NCBI RefSeq assembly: GCF_008728515.1
Contig: NC_044981.1
Location: forward strand, 129,244,884 to 129,308,883
DNA length: 64,000 bases
Direction of reading: 5' to 3'
From: Papio anubis
Lineage: Eukaryota > Chordata > Mammalia > Primates > Cercopithecidae
The position numbers and the translations under genes were made by a program. This document shows positions 13,108 to 25,111 of the stretch, one piece after another (within the stretch, counting starts at the first letter, position 1; each line of letters opens with the position of its first letter). The notes under the pieces were generated by a model that was given only the letters and a program-made list of their open reading frames with translations, was not told the DNA's origin and made no database searches.

Positions 13108-13490
13108 TGTGTGTCGGGGGGGGGGGGTGGGGGGTGTTTAGATACAGAAGAGCAGTTATTTTCTAAAAGTTTTTTCTCTTGCTAGGCTGCCCTTCTCTTG
13201 GCCTTTGGGCTAGGGAGCACAGGCTACATTCAGAGCTTTTTTGTTCATGCTTATTAGCATTTCTGGCTTCTCCTGGATCCAGTTTAGAATATGTGAGCCA
13301 AAAATCAAACGAACAAACAGGTAACTTAACAACATGTCAATTTTCTGGTCCTGAGGTTTCTAACTAATCTGCTTTCTTCTTTCAGAATCCTCTCGTTTTG
13401 TTTTACATACTATTTCCAGGGATTTTAGTTTTTCTTAGAAGGAGAAATACAGAAAAGTACATCTACTTCATCTTCCTAGAAGCAGAAGTC
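12501..13490 (-). mobile_element. Probable L1M 5' region, minus strand
   Basis: Phrases such as AGCTGGCTTCCTCTAACAC, GTAGAAGTCCAGGATCTCC and CTCCTTGTTACTACTGAG recur as in the repetitive 5' UTR of old L1M elements read in reverse. The terminal AAAGTACATCTACTTCATC matches their extreme 5' end. It could be the 5' part of the L1 whose 3' portion lies at 11.5-12.2 kb. Confidence 0.55.
13072..13134 (+). repeat. (TG)n followed by G12-T-G6 tract
   Basis: About 43 nt of near-pure TG runs into C, then 12 G, one T and 6 G. The alternating purine-pyrimidine part can adopt Z-DNA, and the G tract can form G-rich structures. It lies within the presumed L1M 5' region and is probably length-polymorphic. Confidence 0.95.
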
Positions 13491-14205
13491 TTATCATCCT
13501 TTGAATTTTTGGAAGACCCTTTAGCTAGATTCCCTTGCTCTCCAGCAAACTACAGCTTTTTAAACACTTCGGAATGATGTTTCTTCACTGCTATATGTGT
13601 CCTTTTTTAACCCACTAGGTCTAATAACATAGGTCATAATAATAAATTTAGAAATCCCTTTGTAAGTGTATACCAATCAGGTGTACATAGCCATAAAGAA
13701 TACAAAAGAAAATACAGTTGATTTTATTCAACATACACTGAGGACAATCCGTTCTAAAAATATAGGGCCACTTATTACTCTTAATTCACTCATCTAGACT
13801 TGGGAAATCACCTAGATTTGGCAAATTTCTTTCCCTGAATTCTGGTATTCCTCAAGAACTCAAAACTACATGAAATATACTCTTTACTAATATCTGATTG
13901 ATGCATCTGACTTAATTAAAGATTAGGGAATATTACCAGAAATAATAATAATAGTTTGCATCTACTTTTTCTTTTGATATTTGCAATAATTTCCAGGTAA
14001 TAATTTAAGAGATGTTAGTCTTCCAATTTATAGATTAAAAAATGGGTTCAAAAAGAAGTGACTTGAAGGGAAGAATGTTTAGTTATAGCTGACTGAAAGC
14101 CAAAACTAGTTATATAGTTTCATGTTTTATATCTAGATCTACTATTCATTTTGTGTTAACTTTCATATAAGGCATTAGGCTTCTTCTATATCCTGGAACA
14201 GTGTG
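13491..14205. other. Unassigned intergenic DNA
   Basis: AT-rich unique-looking sequence. No gene, repeat or RNA feature is recognised. Confidence 0.45.
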
Positions 14206-14219
14206 CAGAATTGTATTTC

Positions 14220-14535
14220 CTTTTCTTTTCTTTTTCTTTCTTTTTTTTTTTGAGACAGAGTCTTACCCAGACTGGAGTGCAGTGGCACAATCTCGGCTTA
14301 CTGCAACTTCCGCCTCCTGGATTCAAACAATTCTCATGCCTCAGTCTCCCAAGTAGCTGGGATTACAAGCGTGCGCCAACACACCTGGCTAACTTTTGTA
14401 TTTTTTTTTTTTTTTAATAGAGATGAGGTTTCACCACATTGGCCAGACTGACCTTGAACTCATGACCTCAGGTGATCCACCCGCCTTGGCCTCCCAAAGT
14501 GCTGGGATTGCAGGCGTGAGCCACCGTGTCCGGCC
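14220..14535 (-). mobile_element. Alu element (AluS-like), full length, minus strand
   Basis: Reverse-complement Alu with a T-rich start, T-rich mid linker at 14400-14415, and end GTGAGCCACCGTGTCCGGCC. Perfect 14-bp target duplications CAGAATTGTATTTC flank it at 14206-14219 and 14536-14549. The open frames across it (14211-14417, 14396-14830) are Alu translations. Confidence 0.97.
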
Positions 14536-17500
14536 CAGAATTGTATTTCTTCACAAATATTCAGTAGAATCTATTGGTGTAGGCCAGGAGTTTCTTTTTC
14601 AGATAGTTTTAAACAATAACTTCAATTTCTTCCATAGTCATAGGACAAGTTATGTCATGTGGGTTGTTTTTAGTGGTTCTGAAGGAGTTGAGTCTCTTCC
14701 TTTAAGTTCTTTCTCCAGCCTGCTCAGGTCTCCGTGTCAGCTCTGCGGGTTCTTCTCCTCTCAAATCACAACTCCCCATATCTTTAGTAACCTGCTGCCT
14801 CAGCTTTTTATTGTAGGAGAAAAGAAGTAGCAAAACAAATACAACATAAACAGAAAACATAGAAAACAAAACTTCCATCATCCCTTCAATTAAAATTCCT
14901 CTCTCTCATTCTGAAATGCTGAAGATAGGGGCAGTGTGATCCCTGTGCCGTCCACCTTGCACACATCTTCCTTCTAATTTCAGATGTTCTGTTTCTGCTC
15001 AGGACTTGCAGGAAAATGGCTTTTCCTGTGTTGTCTAGGTTCGGGCAATGTCACAGTGTGTGATGTGTGCAGATCACCCTGGGGCATGATATTTTACCAT
15101 TCTCATGACGTAAGGGCTTGCTTTATCAGGTCTTCTGTAAGTGTTTTAAACACAATAAACCAACTATGCCTTCACATTGCTTTGGGAAAGTCCGTCTTTC
15201 TTACTTGTAAAGAGAAAGAACAGAAGAAAGATTTTTCAAGATAAAAATCTTATTAAGGCAACTCTTTTAGTATAAACAACAACAACAAAAAACCAACAAA
15301 ATGAATCAAGGAGCCATTCATTCCTATAATAGAATCTTTCATTTACAAAACATTTTACAGGTTTCAGAGTACTTTTACATTATTAGTTTGGCATTTCCAA
15401 ATGTATTTGACCCCAAGAAATTAATAATATCAAATAAGGGAATAATAGAAAAATATGATATATAAAGTATGTTTAGATTAATGTAAGCAGCAAAAAATTA
15501 TCTCACAGATTAAATGGCTTCCAAAAAACAATCAAAATTCAATTTATTAAAAACTATACAGAATTCTTATGAAACTTAATTTGGGAAATACATTAGATAT
15601 TTACAATTGTGTGAGATAGCCGCAGTAAGTTTTATGATGTCCACAATAGAAAAGTAATTCTTCTCAGTTACTAATACTTTCAAATGATTATATAAAACCA
15701 TTGTGACAGAAAGTAATGGAGAACATGATATAAAATATTGAATTCATCAAATTCTTCTAATGTTCCTTTCCAGACTTTTTCTATGCATATTATTGTTTTA
15801 ATGCATGGCACATTATCAATTCCTATTTTTCATTCAGCAAATACTATGTCAAAAACATTTTTCTAATTGCTTTATTCATAATTCTCATTTTACTGGTTAT
15901 ACAGTTTTATAGGATATTGATAAGCTAAAATTTATTTGTTGCCTTTCCAACTGTCCTTTCAATTTAAAATAATACCGAAGAGCAAGCAACATGAGCAGAG
16001 GGATGGTGTGTCACTTTACGCTGGTCATTGTATTTCCAGTCCCTAAATCAGTGTATTGGAGGTGCTCAGTAATTACTTCTGGACTTTCTGAATGAATGGA
16101 ATCCTATCTTTTGAACTATGTTGCAAAATTGTTTTACAAAATGACTGCTTGCTTTAATATTTACTAAAACTAGCAATGTATGAATATACTAGTTTAATCA
16201 TGTGCACATTAAAACTATATATTTCATTGATTTAAAAATACTTCATTATTTTTATATTTTTCTTATATAGGTTGTGATTTACATTTTTTTGGTAATGAAG
16301 TTGAATATATTTTCATGTTTGTTGTCTAATAATATTTGCTCTGTTTTTAATTGTTGGTTCAGATGAGGGAAATAAGATTCTGGAATGTTGGATGATAATC
16401 AAGAAATATGCACTTAAATGAAATTAGTCAAGTATCAAATCTCTTTCTGATACATTAAAATATGATCTCTACCATGACACCTCAAACATAATTTTTAAGT
16501 GACTGTTTTGATTAATTTAGCTCACAGTGTGTTATATATGTGAGACTCTCAAGTTAAAATATTTATGGCTTGTCCTCTGTAGAAATTATAAATACATTAT
16601 TCTTAAATCCCGGATTTTCATAGATTTAATTTAGTTGGATCATCAGTGATTTTGCTAATATTAGTAATAACCAGTAATTACTGAGTATTTTAATTCAATA
16701 AATTATTTTCTAAAATTTTAAAATGTAAAATTACTTAAAATGTTTTGAGACTTAAGAGGTTTTTATTTATAGGTTAGAATCCCTTCCACTACTTATGTAT
16801 TTTGAGTTAGTTGTATTTTGCAAGTCACAGAGTAATTTCTGAATTTTAAATACATCTTCACAGAAAACACAAACAACTTTGGGGTCTGGGGAAGAAGAAT
16901 GATCTTAGCTTCTTTCAGAAGGGTTTTATGGACATTGGGGCTAATAACTTTCTGCAAGGAGGTTTACAGAGGGCTAAAACTGCAAAAAATATGACAAATA
17001 ACGCTTTAACTTCTACCCTAAAGTCAGTTTACTTCATCATTGCTGAGATACTGAAGAAAAATTAGAGTTTCATTAATAAGTTGGATGCTGCTTCTAAGTG
17101 TTTAATTTCTAGTACTTCTTGACAAGTTTATTTTATGTGAAGCATATTTAAATCTGGTGTACTAGAGTTAGGGCAATAAGGCCAGGTTTAGCTAGAGGGA
17201 GCGCTGAGATTGTCTCATCGAAGGTAGCTGGTTTTAAAAACCTTCCTCGGGATGATACATGCTCCGTGGCCCTCATATGACACACCCTGCTGGGGTAACT
17301 AGAAAGAGCTGAGCTTTTAGTCACCAAAGCTCTGATCCTCGCTTCTCAGTGAAACTCCTGTCAATTGCAGGCAGGAATGATGGAATACTATCTGGTATGT
17401 TAATATTTGAGAAACTGCTCATAGTTTTTTGAGGGGGTCGTAATTTGTACAAATATACACATGCATACACACGTATGTATGTACATGCACACATATGTAT

Positions 17501-18157
17501 ACTTGTTTTCATATGGCAATATACGTGTCTTCTGTAATTCTTTTCCTGAGAACTAATGTTTTTTCTAGATGTTTGTGACAACATCACACGTATCAGGTAG
17601 GCAGTGCCGAAAAGGAGCCTATTCCCAGCCAGGAATCGGCCACAGGAACAAAGCGGGCTGCAGTTTTCGAAAGCTTTAAGCACCTACTCTGCAGAGTGTT
17701 GTGATTGTACTCCCCCTCTTGTTTAGGCTCGGAATAATCAGTATTTATGCAGTTCGCAGAAATTCTGTGTAAAATACAATATTAATATTGAAGTATAATA
17801 CATTATACCACGGCTTCTATACAAGACATGCTGCTTCTACTTTATTTCGTGGAATAGTTCTTAGGTTAATTTGTCAGTTGAGATTTGAGACTTTGAAAAA
17901 GAAAGACGGGATATTAGAGACAATCCGAACAGTTAAAATACATCGCCCTCTGGTGTTCTTCTGAGGTATTGCTAGTGGGAAGCTTTTCAGAAACCTGAAT
18001 AATGAAGGGAAGGAGGAAAGAAAAGGATTGATGGCGTTTTTTCCTTTAACTGAATAAATTTTAACAATAATTAGGTTATTTCTAGGGCAGGCTCAGGTGA
18101 GGTGTTCTTATGAGGAATAAAGAAACGTCTTTATTTTTATCTCATTCCTTAGGTTTT
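14536..18157. other. Unassigned intergenic DNA with faint LINE traces
   Basis: About 3.6 kb without a convincing gene. 15750-15960 resembles the 3' end of an old L1 (CTTTCCAGACTTTTTCTATGC). 16040-16100 resembles the L2/MIR tail (GGAGGTGCTCAGTAATTACTTC). 17160-17760 has more CpG and looks unique; a 120-codon minus frame there (17321-17683) shows no domain and no splice context. Confidence 0.4.
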
Positions 18158-18464
18158 TGTTTTTGTTGTTTTGTTTTGTTTTAGTTTTGAAACGAAGTTT
18201 CACTCTGTTGCCCAAGCTGGAGTGCCATGCGCTATCTCGGCTCACAGCAACCTCCGCTTCCCAGGCTTAAGCGAGTCTCCTGCCTCAGTCTCCCCAGTAG
18301 CTGGGATTGCGGGCGTGTGCCACCACGCCCAGCTAAATTTTTTTTTTTGTATTTTTAGTAGAGACAGGGTTTCACCATGTTGGCCAGACTAATCTCTAAC
18401 TCCTGGCCTCATGTAAACTGTCTGCCTCGGCCTCCCAATGTGCACACTACCACCGCGCCCAGCC
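18158..18464 (-). mobile_element. Alu element, minus strand
   Basis: Antisense Alu: T/G-rich tail, then GAAACGAAGTTTCACTCTGTTGCCC, a T-rich linker at about 18338, and end CACCGCGCCCAGCC. The flanks TAGGTTTTTG / TAGATTTTG suggest an imperfect target duplication. A short part of the left arm is missing near 18435. Confidence 0.93.
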
Positions 18465-20039
18465 TAGATTTTGTTGATACGGTTCGTGTTACTGTTGTTT
18501 TTCCTCAGCCTTGGGCAAGTTATTTTCTGCTCAAAACGTTTGACCCTGTATCCTTTGGCCTCAGAAAGCAGTAAGTGCAATCAGCGTGTCATTGAACAAA
18601 TATCTGTGGTGCTCCTTCTATGTGTCATGTACCGTGTTAGGTGCTAAAAGAAAGATGGAGGGGATACTTGGAATTTTCTCACTTGAGTCTTTTCGGATTA
18701 TCCAGGTTTTTCTTATTATTTAATCAAACTTGTTTTTTTCACAGACAACACGAATCTGCAAGTAAACATAGGACCAGCTTCCTCTACTGTTTGGGAATTG
18801 CAGACAAGTTCAAATTCTTCCCCCAAATTTCTCAGACTCCTCGGAGTTATCTCAAATCTGCTTGAGAATCGTTCTGTATCTCCACGTAGCCCATCTCCAG
18901 AAGCTACTGAAGCACATGCATCGAAAGTCACTTCAAGTGGGAAAAGGGTCCCTGAATTCCTTCCGCGCCCCACGCTGCTACATAAAGGGTCATGTTGAGC
19001 CCTCAGTGGCAGAGATTTCAATCTATTGTTTTAAAACTTATTTTATTTTCTATTTGCTTAGAGACTTACAGATCAGTCAACTTTCCTCTGTAGAAACTGA
19101 ATCCTTGGTAGGATGAGGCATTCACTTAAATGAGGATCAGAAACTGGAAGAGAGGGTTGGAAAAGTCTGGAATGTTGGGCACTGTTCAGAAAACGCTGGT
19201 TGGGGAGAATGAAGAAGTATGTGAAGCAGAGAGCAAGGAAGCATCACGAGGGCTTTGGACACTTGCAACAGGAATGAGAGGATGCAAAATGCAGGGAGAG
19301 TGGTCAGTGCTGGAAAAGTTGCAACAATGCCAAGTGTAAGCTCTGGGTGTGGCAGTGCCATGGGGTGGCATCTCCCTGCCTCTACCTCAAGGGTTAAGTG
19401 GCCAGCAGTATCCCCAGGCTTGGGCCTGGCATTAGGGCATAGTTGTAATGGATGAAATAATAACCAGACGCAGCACCCTAGCCGGCCTATTAGTTAGCAT
19501 TAAAGGATCCAGGACTCAGTTACAAAATCCAAATAGAGAAAACCAAAAGGGACTGAGATCTGAAGCAAAGTGAGTCAGAGACTGAAAGAGCAGCTGTCCT
19601 GATAAATGCAAGTATGGAAGAAATTCACAGAACCAAGTTTCCACACCCACCGTGTTTTATGTTTGTTTGTTTGTTGTTTTGTCTTGTTTGGCATACTCAA
19701 GGCCTATGCCACGTATAGGAAATTGACATCCTGCAAACGAAAATCATATCCCCAATTCAAGTTGGTTCAAAGCCCAAAGATCCCCAGAACACTGGACTGA
19801 ATGATGCAGTAAAGTATTTTCAAAATTAGTTTACTTTTCTCCACCTACACATCCTCTCCCTCTTTGTATCTTAGAGACCCATATCCAATTCCAGAACCCT
19901 ACAATTATTGTTTTAATTAATTTGAGATGAACTAGTTCATAATACATGCTCATCATGTTCTCTGAAATCACTTCTGTTTATGTCTCCACTATAGCCCTTC
20001 CTTGTTGGAGTTTTCTTAGTTGTTTTTGTATCTACTATT
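18465..20039. other. Unassigned intergenic DNA
   Basis: 18590-18655 resembles an antisense L2 tail (TGAACAAATATCTGTGGTGC...GTGTTAGGTGCTAAAAG). The rest is unique-looking. Several overlapping open frames on both strands at 18.7-19.4 kb have no family features, no consistent frame and no splice context, so none is called as a gene. Confidence 0.4.
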
Positions 20040-20185
20040 TTCATTTGTATTAGAGCCCCTTAAAAGCAGAGACCATGTCTTCTTATTTATTTTTGTATTA
20101 TTAGTACTTAGCACAGGATATGCCTGTGGTTTTTTCTAAAGGTGGTTTGTCAATATTTTGCTGAGTAAATGAATGAATTGATGAG
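20040..20185 (+). repeat. L2-type LINE 3' end, plus strand
   Basis: The order GAGCCCCTTAAAAGCAGAGACC, TTTTTGTATTATTAGTACTTAGCACAG and CTGAGTAAATGAATGAATTG matches the diverged L2 3' terminal module with its ATGAATGA repeat. It is too old for an exact boundary. Confidence 0.65.
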
Positions 20186-21399
20186 TGATAAAGGTACATT
20201 CTAATAAACGAATTGTAGATAAACTGAGACTGGGTCAATTCATTTATATTCACTTACATGGCTAGCCTTTAAGTTTCTATTTGAGATTGGCTGTCAGGAG
20301 CTTAAACAAATTAAAAATAAGAAACAATACCCCAATTAGGAAAATGTTCCATATTGTTTAGTTTAGTATACCAAACGGAATTCAAAAGAGGCACCCTGGA
20401 ATATTATAAAATGTAACTCAAGCTATAAGTTCATTTTGTCCATAAATCTCAGGTGTGCTGTATTTTGGAGGAAAATCTAGGTTTGGTGGTCAGCACTGGG
20501 AATGATGACTGATTTCTGATGGTGGGTTATCTAGGTGGGTGAAGTAGAAAATCATAGATGCCACCTCGTGGCTTTTTGGGAGACCCATTTTTTATCATTT
20601 TTATTTTAAAAACAATAATTGCTCTAAAACTTTTAGAACTCAAGATATATTTCTGATTAGGCACAAGTAGCAATTGTAATATAGTAAAACTCAAATTAAA
20701 TAAAATACCTGTAGTTTTGTCTTTCCTTCTTTCTTCCCTCCTCCACTCCCCAGCAGGACTGAATATTTTTAGATTGCTTATCTGAGTGATTGTCTCTGAT
20801 CCTGGTAAACTTGTTGACCGTGTTTACTCTGTGGGTACAATTATTTGAGCAGAATCAATTCTAGTTTTTTAAATGGGCAATGTTTTACTTCCAAAAATTG
20901 GAAACCACTTGCCTATTGGGATTTGTTACAATTATCTAAGTTGGTTTACTTCTTGCAGAAATTATAATCCTGTGTTTCTGAGACCAGTATTTTATTAATA
21001 TCTGAGGAGTAAAACAGATTCCCATTCAGCCCTTTCCTAGTAATGATTCTTATCCTTCCTAATCTTCTTTGGGGAGTAAGGAATCACCCAAGGTTGTTCC
21101 TTTTATTGCTGTTTTGAAATGTTTGGCTCTGTGCCCAGAAATTGACTATGCACAAGGTATAGGAGTAGAATATACACTCTTGATAACCTGGCTCCTTGGT
21201 CATGTGAACTGTATCTTGATATTAATACAGGAGTTACCAACAGGTTAAAAGATGTCTTAAAAACTGAGATAACCTCTTTGAGAAAAAAATATTAAACATT
21301 TTTTCCCACATTCTTTTTCTTAAAAAATTATTTGCTCTGTTTTTAAAAGTTACCTAATTTAATAGTTACCAAGATTTCAGTATAATAACTCAGTTTCAA
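20186..21399. other. Unassigned intergenic DNA
   Basis: AT-rich unique-looking sequence. No gene or repeat is confidently recognised. Confidence 0.4.
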
Positions 21400-21770
21400 G
21401 TTTTCTATTATCAATAAACAATTATAAACATTCATAAAGTAGAGTAAATGGTACCCTATAACCTTGATATAACCATTACTCAGATTCAAAAACTATCAAT
21501 AGTTTACTGCTTTTGTTTGCCTCTTACTTTTTCCTTACTTGTTTTTTTTTTTTTTTTTTTTGCTGAAATATTTGAAAGCAAATCTCATATTATTTCACCT
21601 CTACATTAAAAATATTTTAACATAACCACAATGGCATTATAACACTTAACAAAATTAAAAGTGGTTCTTGGTCGCATATAATATTCAATTAATAACTGAT
21701 TTCCAAGATTGTATCAAAATATGGTTTTTACAGTTGTTTGTAGAGGATGCACACATCCAGTGTCAAAAAT
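21400..21770. repeat. Possible old L1 3' UTR-type fragment with T20 tract
   Basis: AATAAACAATTATAAACATT..., AACCATTACTCAGATTCAAAAAC and TGAAATATTTGAAAGCAAATC resemble a diverged L1M 3' module. A run of about 20 T at 21542-21561 interrupts it. The assignment rests on phrase similarity only. Confidence 0.4.
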
Positions 21771-23285
21771 GTAGCCGAATTCCAACATAATACACATTGA
21801 TTAGGAACATAAAGATAAAATCACCTGTATGAACTTTGTAAAACTTTAAAATGTAATTGTGTTCTGCTATTCTCGATATCATCAACATATATTTAGAAAA
21901 CAATAGTGCATATGTGTGGTATTTTTCAGAATACACACAGTGTTAGATGATCGTATGTATTTGTAGTATTTGTAATAATTTTGCAACCCCTCTTTAGGCT
22001 GTGAGTCTTTGATCTAGACTAGGTATGTTAAATGATTAGAGAAAATGCTAATTTAGATAAAGATTTGCATTTATTTCAGTATTTGTTATATTGTTATTGT
22101 ATTTTGTTTACTGGTTTTATTAAGAATTATAAACTAACCTCTCTTGGTGGAATTTTAGTTATAACTCTGGATTATTCTTCTAGTGATTTTCTAAGGCTTT
22201 ATGCTGTGGAATGCTTAATACATGAGATAACTTTAGATCTTTTGGCATACTAAAATCTGAGAGCTTCTTTATACTTGATTTTGCCTTATTCCATTTTTAT
22301 AATACTTTTTTAGTTACTCACATATTCCTAAATCGTGAATTTTACATTATTCGGAAGTTATTTTTAAAATTAAAATGATGCTTTATGAATTAAATTCTAA
22401 AAATTATAATCTCAAGGAAGTGAAACTTACTTATTGTAGAAAATTGAGAAACTGCAGAAAAGGAAAGGAAGAAAATGATCTCTTATAATCTGGTGACCTA
22501 GAGAGAACCTGTTAATATACTGAAGTATTGCCTTCCAGTTTTCCCTGTTATAATTTGGCTCATTGGGCCTATACAACTAAATATTCTAGTTTTTCCTGTT
22601 TCATTACGCTTAGAAATGTGATTTTTACAGATGCCATAATATTTCACCATATTTCACTTAAACACTATGTCTTTGCTGAGCCTATAGTTATTTATAGCTA
22701 TTATAACTAAACCAATAATTATTATTCTATGATTTCATCTAATTATTTTTTAAAATAATTTAAACTTACTTAGTAATTATTAACTAGTGATAGCTCTTTT
22801 AAACTAACTGTACTATGAAATACTGAACACTTTTTTTGTTGTTGTTTACTTCGACCTCCAAATAGCGAGAATCTGTTCTATGCCTTCCAAATTCCTAGGC
22901 ACATGACATCTGCTCATTCCTTCTTCTCACCACCACCCTTTACATCTTGTTGCATTATCCCCCACCTTATTACCCAGGGAACTTTTAAGTTCTCACTCAA
23001 TCAAGCTGTCCCTAAAATATTTCCAACTCTTACTCTCTGAGATTCAGTCCTATCATTGTATATCCCAAACAACACAAAATGTTCAGGGGAACAAAATGGA
23101 CTTTCAGTGACCAGAATCTATCTTTTAAGGGCAGTTATAGAGGCAATTTTCCTTCGTTAAACAAATAAATATCTAATAATTTGCCCTGAACATTTTCCAG
23201 GAATAGCTGTGGAGTTGCTAAGAGGTAAGGCAAAGAAATATGTCAGATACTTAGCACAATGCTTGGCACATAGTGCTTAATAAAA
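21771..23285. other. Unassigned intergenic DNA
   Basis: AT-rich. 22440-22560 resembles an old L1 tail (GAGAGAACCTGTTAATATAC, TTGCCTTCCAGTTTTCCC). 23245-23285 resembles the MIR/L2 tail (TTAGCACAATGCTTGGCACA). No gene is visible. Confidence 0.4.
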
Positions 23286-23328
23286 GATGATAATGGTGGT
23301 GGTGATGATGATGATGATGATGATGATG
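23286..23328. repeat. (GGT)n(GAT)n trinucleotide microsatellite
   Basis: GATGATAAT followed by GGT units and eight GAT units. It directly follows an L2/MIR-type tail, as simple repeats often do. Confidence 0.9.
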
Positions 23329-23748
23329 CTGGATACATCTCCATGAATATATTGGGCTGACCCTTGTGAAATTGGCATTTTCATAAACCAGTGGTATATA
23401 AAATTATATTCCATATAAGATGTTAAATTATGTTTAACATATTTAGAGAAAACCTTCTGGGTTGAAAAATAGACGAAACGTACTTGAAAAAAATTCACTG
23501 AACTGAGAAAGCTCTGCGGGTTCTATCAATTATTTTACTACTACTAATTATTATTAGTATTACATGTGTATACATGTTCTTCAACTGCAAAACTTGAGTC
23601 TAGTATACACAAATCCCTCCTGCTGTGAATAACCTGGAAAAAAACAGGAGCTGGAGGGTTAACATTTTAGCTTGGGGGAAATAAAAGACGAAGCAGGAAG
23701 AGACTTGGAAAGACAAAAAGGAAGGCATGATAAAATAAACCAGATCTT

Positions 23749-24044
23749 GGCTCTGGCGCGGTGGCTCCCACCTGTAATCCCAGCACTTTGGGAGGCCAAG
23801 GTGGGTGGATCACGAGGTCAAGAGATCAAAACCATCCTGGCCAACATGGTGAAACCCCATTGCTACTAAAAATACTAAAATTAGCTGGGCGGTGCCTGTA
23901 ATCCCAGCTACTTGGGAGGCTGAGGCAGGAGAATCGCTTGAACCCGGGAGGCAGAGGTTGCAGTGAGCCGAGATCGCACCACTGCACTCCAGCATGGCAA
24001 CAGTGCGAGATTCCGTCTCAAAAAAAAAAAAGAAAAAAAAAAAG
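23749..24044 (+). mobile_element. Alu element (AluS/Y-like), plus strand
   Basis: It starts GGCTCTGGCGCGGTGGCTC, carries both monomers, and ends in an A-rich tail with one G. A short gap after TTAGCTGGGCG removes some right-arm bases. The flanking AGATCTT / AGATCCT may be an imperfect target duplication. Confidence 0.95.
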
Positions 24045-24147
24045 ATCCTAAAAAACAAAAATAGATCGTTTTCGGAATGACACCTGGGCAGCTTAAGAAA
24101 CAACTATAAACTTTGACATAAAATTATCATGAGTTGAGATAGAGAAT

Positions 24148-24596
24148 AAATTTGGACCCTTACCTTACACCATATAAAACTATTAATTCACAATGAATTA
24201 AATAGATTAACGGCCTAAAACCAAGACCTGAAACTATAAAACTCCTAGAAGAAAACATAAAAGAAAAACTTAAGGACATTGGATTTGACAATGATTTCTT
24301 GAATACGACATCAAAAGCACAGGCAACAGAACTAAAAATAGACAAATGGGACTACATGAAACTTAAAACTTCTGCACATCGAAGAAAGCAATCATCAGAG
24401 TGAAAAGCGACCCTTGGAATGGGAGAATATATTTTCAAATCTGATAAGAGATTATTATTCAGAATATGTGAGGAAATTCTACAACTCAATAACAACAACA
24501 AAGATAAACTCAGTTAAAAAATGGGCAAATAACTTAAATAGACATTTCTCTAAGAAGATATATAAATGGCCAACCAGCATAAGAAAAGATACTCAC
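24148..24596 (+). mobile_element. L1 ORF2 3' portion, first half of a split element, plus strand
   Basis: The text reads the C-terminal end of L1 ORF2 in the sense direction: CTAAAACCAAGACCTGAAAC, GATTTCTTGAATACGACATC, AGAAAAGATACTCAC. It stops abruptly at the ERV-L 5' LTR and resumes after the provirus at 29156, so the two pieces are one insertion. It is degraded and inactive. Confidence 0.9.
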
Positions 24597-25069
24597 TGTG
24601 ATGGTTAATACTGAGTGTCAACTTGATTGGATTGAAGGATGCAAAGTATTGATCCTGGGTGTGTCTGTGAGGGTGTTGCCAAAGGAGATTAACATTTCAG
24701 TCAGTGGGCTGGGAAAGGCTGACCTATCCTTTATCTGGGTGGGCACCATCTAATCAGCTGCCAGCATGGCTAGAATATAAAGCAGGCAGAAAAACATGAA
24801 AAGACTAGACTGGCCTCGCTTCCAAGCCTACATCTTTCTCCCATGCTGGATGCTTCCTACCCTTGAACATTGGATTCCATGTTTTTCAGTTTGGGACTCA
24901 GACCGGCTCTCCTTGTTTCTCAGCTTGCAGACAGCCTGTTGTGGAACTTTGTGATTGTGTGAGTTAATTCTTAATAAACTCTCCTTTATATATATAAAAA
25001 TTCAGAATAAACTCTCATATTACATATCCTATTAGTTTTGTCCCTCTAGAGATCCCTGACTAATATACA
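24597..25069 (+). repeat. ERV-L 5' LTR (MLT2A-like)
   Basis: It runs from TGTGATGGTTAATACTGAGT to CCCTGACTAATATACA, giving TG...CA ends. A TATAAA-like AATATAAAGCAGG lies at about 24774-24786, and AATAAA signals sit at about 24972-24977 and 25007-25012. A short A/T-rich duplication near the end repeats AATAAACTCTC twice. It would have held promoter and poly(A) functions. Confidence 0.9.
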
Positions 25070-25072
25070 TTT

Positions 25073-25090
25073 TGGTATCAGGAGTGTTTC
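25073..25090 (+). promoter_or_regulatory. ERV-L primer binding site, tRNA-Leu type
   Basis: TGGTATCAGGAGTGTTTC begins 3 nt after the 5' LTR. It resembles the complement of the 3' end of a leucine tRNA (expected start TGGTnTCAGGAGTGG), the feature that gave the ERV-L family its name. The last bases have diverged. Confidence 0.75.
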
Positions 25091-25111
25091 TAGAGGAACA
25101 GAATATTAAGA

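Noticed and set aside
14396..14830. 144-codon frame with strings resembling known human hypothetical proteins
   Set aside because: The similarity is the usual translation of antisense Alu sequence.
17321..17683. 120-codon minus-strand frame in a CpG-containing unique block
   Set aside because: No recognisable family, no splice sites in phase, and a low-complexity TG/CA-rich middle.
18716..19371. Cluster of overlapping open frames on both strands
   Set aside because: Frames contradict one another, share no codon-use signal, and show no domain or exon structure.
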